Shown here: piece by piece, positions 4,785 to 6,311 of the stretch
Position numbering within the stretch: the stretch's first letter is position 1
Layout of the letters: every line of letters starts with the position of its first letter
From: JANNWF01 sp038205755
Lineage (GTDB): Bacteria; Pseudomonadota; Gammaproteobacteria; Xanthomonadales; Xanthomonadaceae
DNA length: 6,311 nucleotides
Reading direction: 5' to 3'
NCBI GenBank assembly: GCA_038205755.1
Contig: JBBRBN010000125.1
Coordinates: 1-6,311, forward strand
Made by a program: the position numbers and the translations under genes
Notes under the pieces: model-generated
The model's input: only the letters and a program-made list of their open reading frames with translations
Database searches by the model: none
What the model was told of the DNA's origin: nothing

Positions 4785-5987
4785 ATGTTCCCCGCTGATC
4801 CTGCCGTCGCGCGACCGCGTATGCCTGCCTCAATCTGGGCGCTAGGCCTGGTCAGTCTGTTTACCGATGTCGGCTCGGAGATGGTGCACAGCCTGCTCCC
4901 GGTGCTTATGGCAGGGACACTGGGCGCCAGCGCGCTGACCATCGGCCTGATCGAGGGTGCGGCTGAGGCGCTGGTCATGCTGACCAAGGTGTTCTCAGGC
5001 TATCTCAGCGATGTCTTGGGACGGCGCAAGCCGCTGGTGCTGCTCGGCTACGGCCTGGCCGCCGCAGTAAAGCCCTTGTTTCCGCTGGCCGACTCGATGA
5101 CCACGGTGATCGTGGCACGCCTGCTGGATCGCTTTGGCAAGGGCATCCGCGGCGCGCCGCGCGACGCGCTGATTGGCGACATCGCGCCGCCCAGCATTCG
5201 CGGCGCCGCCTTCGGACTGCGCCAAACACTCGATACGGTCGGTGCCGTTTTGGGTCCGTTGTTGGCGGTTGGCCTGCTATGGCTGTTCGCCGACGACATC
5301 CAGACCGTGCTTTGGTTTGCCGTGGTGCCAGGACTGATCGCGGTGGCCTTGCTGCTCAGGGTGCCCGAACCCAGCGATGCCAAGTTGCGCCCGGCGCGGC
5401 TGCCAATCTCTCGCGAGGGGCTTGGTCGGTTGGGCACTGCCTATTGGCGCGTCGTCGCTCTGGGCGGGTTGATCGCGCTGAGCCGTTTCAGCGAGGCGTT
5501 TCTAGTGCTGCGCGCCGATGAGCGCGGACTGCCTTTGACCTTCATCCCGCTGGTGCTGGTGGTGATGAGCGTGGTCTATGCGCTGACCGCCTACCCGGCC
5601 GGGCGCTTGTCCGACCGCATGTCGGGACAGCGTCTGCTGGCCTGCGGCATGGCGGTGCTGGTTGTCGCTGATGTGGTGCTGGCATTGGCTGACGGAATGC
5701 TCGCCCTGTTTTCCGGCATCGCGCTGTGGGGGCTGCACATGGGCCTCACACAGGGTGTACTTGCCAAGCTGATCGCCGAGTTCGCACCGGCGACCTATCG
5801 CGGCACCGCGTTTGGGGTGTTCAATCTGGTTTCGGGCGTTGCGCTGCTGTTCGCCAGCGGCCTTGCCGGCTGGCTGTGGGATCAACATGGACCCGCAACC
5901 ACGTTCTGGGTCGGCGCCTCGCTGGCACTGATCGCGACCCTCGCCGCGCTGCTGATGCCCGGACGTGATGCCATTCGCAGGGGCTGA
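4785..5987 (+). CDS. MFS transporter, 12 transmembrane segments
   Basis: A 400-residue major facilitator superfamily permease of the inner membrane, at the usual length for 12 helices. The N-half shows SLFTDVGSEMVHSLLPV (24-40), then loop motif A as GYLSDVLGRRKP (72-83) between helices 2 and 3. Next is RLLDRFGKGIRGAPRDALI (112-130), a well-conserved block of the MJ1317-like MFS branch as I recall it. The C-half repeats motif A as GRLSDRMSGQR (273-283) and ends with the AEFAPATYRGTAFG block (331-344). Substrate cannot be deduced; relatives include drug and metabolite exporters, so efflux is a guess. Three starts are possible: TTG 4719, ATG 4785 and ATG 4821, none with a clear Shine-Dalgarno site. 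I chose 4785, which leaves a short cytoplasmic tail before helix 1 (starting near residue 16). The 245-nt gap from the CIA30 gene suggests a separate promoter, though I found no clear one. Confidence 0.85.
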   Translation: MFPADPAVARPRMPASIWALGLVSLFTDVGSEMVHSLLPVLMAGTLGASALTIGLIEGAAEALVMLTKVFSGYLSDVLGRRKPLVLLGYGLAAAVKPLFPLADSMTTVIVARLLDRFGKGIRGAPRDALIGDIAPPSIRGAAFGLRQTLDTVGAVLGPLLAVGLLWLFADDIQTVLWFAVVPGLIAVALLLRVPEPSDAKLRPARLPISREGLGRLGTAYWRVVALGGLIALSRFSEAFLVLRADERGLPLTFIPLVLVVMSVVYALTAYPAGRLSDRMSGQRLLACGMAVLVVADVVLALADGMLALFSGIALWGLHMGLTQGVLAKLIAEFAPATYRGTAFGVFNLVSGVALLFASGLAGWLWDQHGPATTFWVGASLALIATLAALLMPGRDAIRRG

Positions 5988-6060
5988 TCCAGTGGCTGTC
6001 AGGATCGGCCCGCTTGGTGGCCGCGCAGCCTTCACGATCAAAGGCGCTCTGCATCACGTG

Positions 6061-6084
6061 CTGTCGCGCGACAATGCGCGACAG
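6061..6084. repeat. Strong hairpin, 9-bp perfect stem, 6-nt loop
   Basis: CTGTCGCGC and GCGCGACAG are perfect complements around GACAAT. The left arm and loop also contain the 12-bp palindrome TGTCGCGCGACA (6062-6073), and GCGACA occurs a third time at 6085-6090, so alternative folds are possible. It lies about 75 nt past the MFS stop. There is no T-run after it, so it is a REP-type hairpin or transcript-end stabiliser more than a classical intrinsic terminator. Confidence 0.6.
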
Positions 6085-6105
6085 GCGACACGCGGTGAAG
6101 GATCG

Positions 6106-6137
6106 GCATCAACGGGGTCACAGCATCAACGGGGTCA
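6106..6137 (+). repeat. 15-bp direct repeat, period 17
   Basis: GCATCAACGGGGTCA occurs at 6106-6120 and again at 6123-6137, separated by CA. The second copy runs directly into the GGGGTCAGGTCTT arm, which suggests a partial duplication of the element's end. Confidence 0.75.
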
Positions 6138-6295
6138 GGTCTTGTATTGACGTATCGCGTGCAAAGGGGGCAGGTCTCACGCGCGAACCTATGAGCGAAA
6201 CGTGTTGGGCTGTTAGCCGCACCACCGCTAATGATGGCGAGTCCAAAACCTCGGGGTCTTGAGACAGCAGGAAGATCTTGGAAAGACCTGACCCC
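6131..6295. repeat. Inverted GGGGTCAGGTCTT arms flanking a short non-coding segment
   Basis: GGGGTCAGGTCTT (6131-6143) is matched exactly by its reverse complement AAGACCTGACCCC (6283-6295), 13 bp with no mismatch. A near copy, GGGGGCAGGTCT, lies at 6166-6177 with one change. Sequences of this type are widespread in gammaproteobacterial genomes around REP-associated tyrosine transposase genes (recalled, not searched). No transposase lies between the arms, so this would be a non-autonomous or decayed copy, or the edge of a larger array. Confidence 0.6.
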
Positions 6296-6311
6296 CAAGG
6301 TATCTGTGGAC

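Larger units (their letters stand above)
5988..6311. other. Non-coding right end carrying several repeats
   Basis: Short ORFs on both strands run through this region, but they are built from repeat sequence, lack ribosome sites and encode nothing recognisable. Instead it contains a 9-bp-stem hairpin (6061-6084), a 15-bp direct repeat (6106-6137), and a pair of inverted GGGGTCAGGTCTT arms about 140 nt apart (6131-6143 and 6283-6295). This looks like a mobile-element-derived or REP-type intergenic region that may continue beyond the window. Confidence 0.6.

Noticed and set aside
4238..4987. Long minus-strand ORF across the CIA30 end and the MFS start
   Set aside because: It runs antisense to two genes with firm family motifs, has low-complexity shadow composition and no ribosome site.
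505..5987. Arsenosugar-type or other sulfur/arsenic metabolite cluster
   Set aside because: A rhodanese, a glycosyltransferase and an MFS pump recall such clusters, but no methyltransferase, radical SAM or arsenic gene is present in the window.
5502..6041. 179-codon minus-strand ORF antisense to the MFS gene
   Set aside because: His-, Gln- and Arg-rich composition is typical of the reverse strand of membrane-protein genes, and no recognisable domain is present.
6200..6231. Integron attC-like site around GTTAGCC
   Set aside because: The core does not match GTTRRRY, and there is no paired complementary core or cassette structure.
6038..6298. 86-codon minus-strand ORF at the right end
   Set aside because: It is built largely from the repeat arms, with no ribosome site and no recognisable motif.

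Overview
The window is GC-rich, densely coding DNA with all six supported genes on the + strand. Base composition, codon use, bacterial Shine-Dalgarno sites, a bacterial CIA30 protein and GGGGTCAGGTCTT-type dispersed repeats at the right end fit a high-GC proteobacterium, most likely a gammaproteobacterium. This is inference; no marker gene fixes the taxon.

Layout. Positions 1-504 hold no convincing gene, only a palindrome with a short T-run and a possible 8-codon leader ORF. A compact four-gene cluster then runs from 505 to 3570: an exported single-domain rhodanese, a small exported CGRC protein, a soluble GT2 glycosyltransferase of the polyprenyl-phosphate-sugar-synthase type, and a polytopic GT-C/GT87-like membrane glycosyltransferase. 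Gaps are 50, 31 and 3 nt, so it is probably one operon. A 390-nt spacer with an AAAAGGTG...CACCGTTTT hairpin follows. Next is an exported CIA30-family protein (3961-4539) with a poorly determined start, a 245-nt spacer with a 14-bp palindrome, and a 12-TM MFS transporter (4785-5987). The last 324 nt are non-coding: a strong hairpin, a 15-bp direct repeat, and inverted GGGGTCAGGTCTT/AAGACCTGACCCC arms of the kind seen around REP-associated transposase elements.

How it may work together (inference). The GT2 protein could charge a polyprenyl phosphate with a sugar in the cytoplasm, and the adjacent membrane GT could use that lipid-linked sugar on the outer face of the membrane. The two exported cysteine proteins could provide a periplasmic sulfur or redox step linked to the same envelope pathway. 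No gene in the window names the final product. The CIA30 and MFS genes are separated by larger spacers and may be independent.

Points most worth a second look: the 15-bp tandem repeat forming a ladder of in-frame ATG codons in the rhodanese signal peptide; the cytochrome-c-like CxxC protein lacking the heme-ligating histidine; the GT2/GT-C/rhodanese/CGRC gene set; and the repeat cluster at the right edge.
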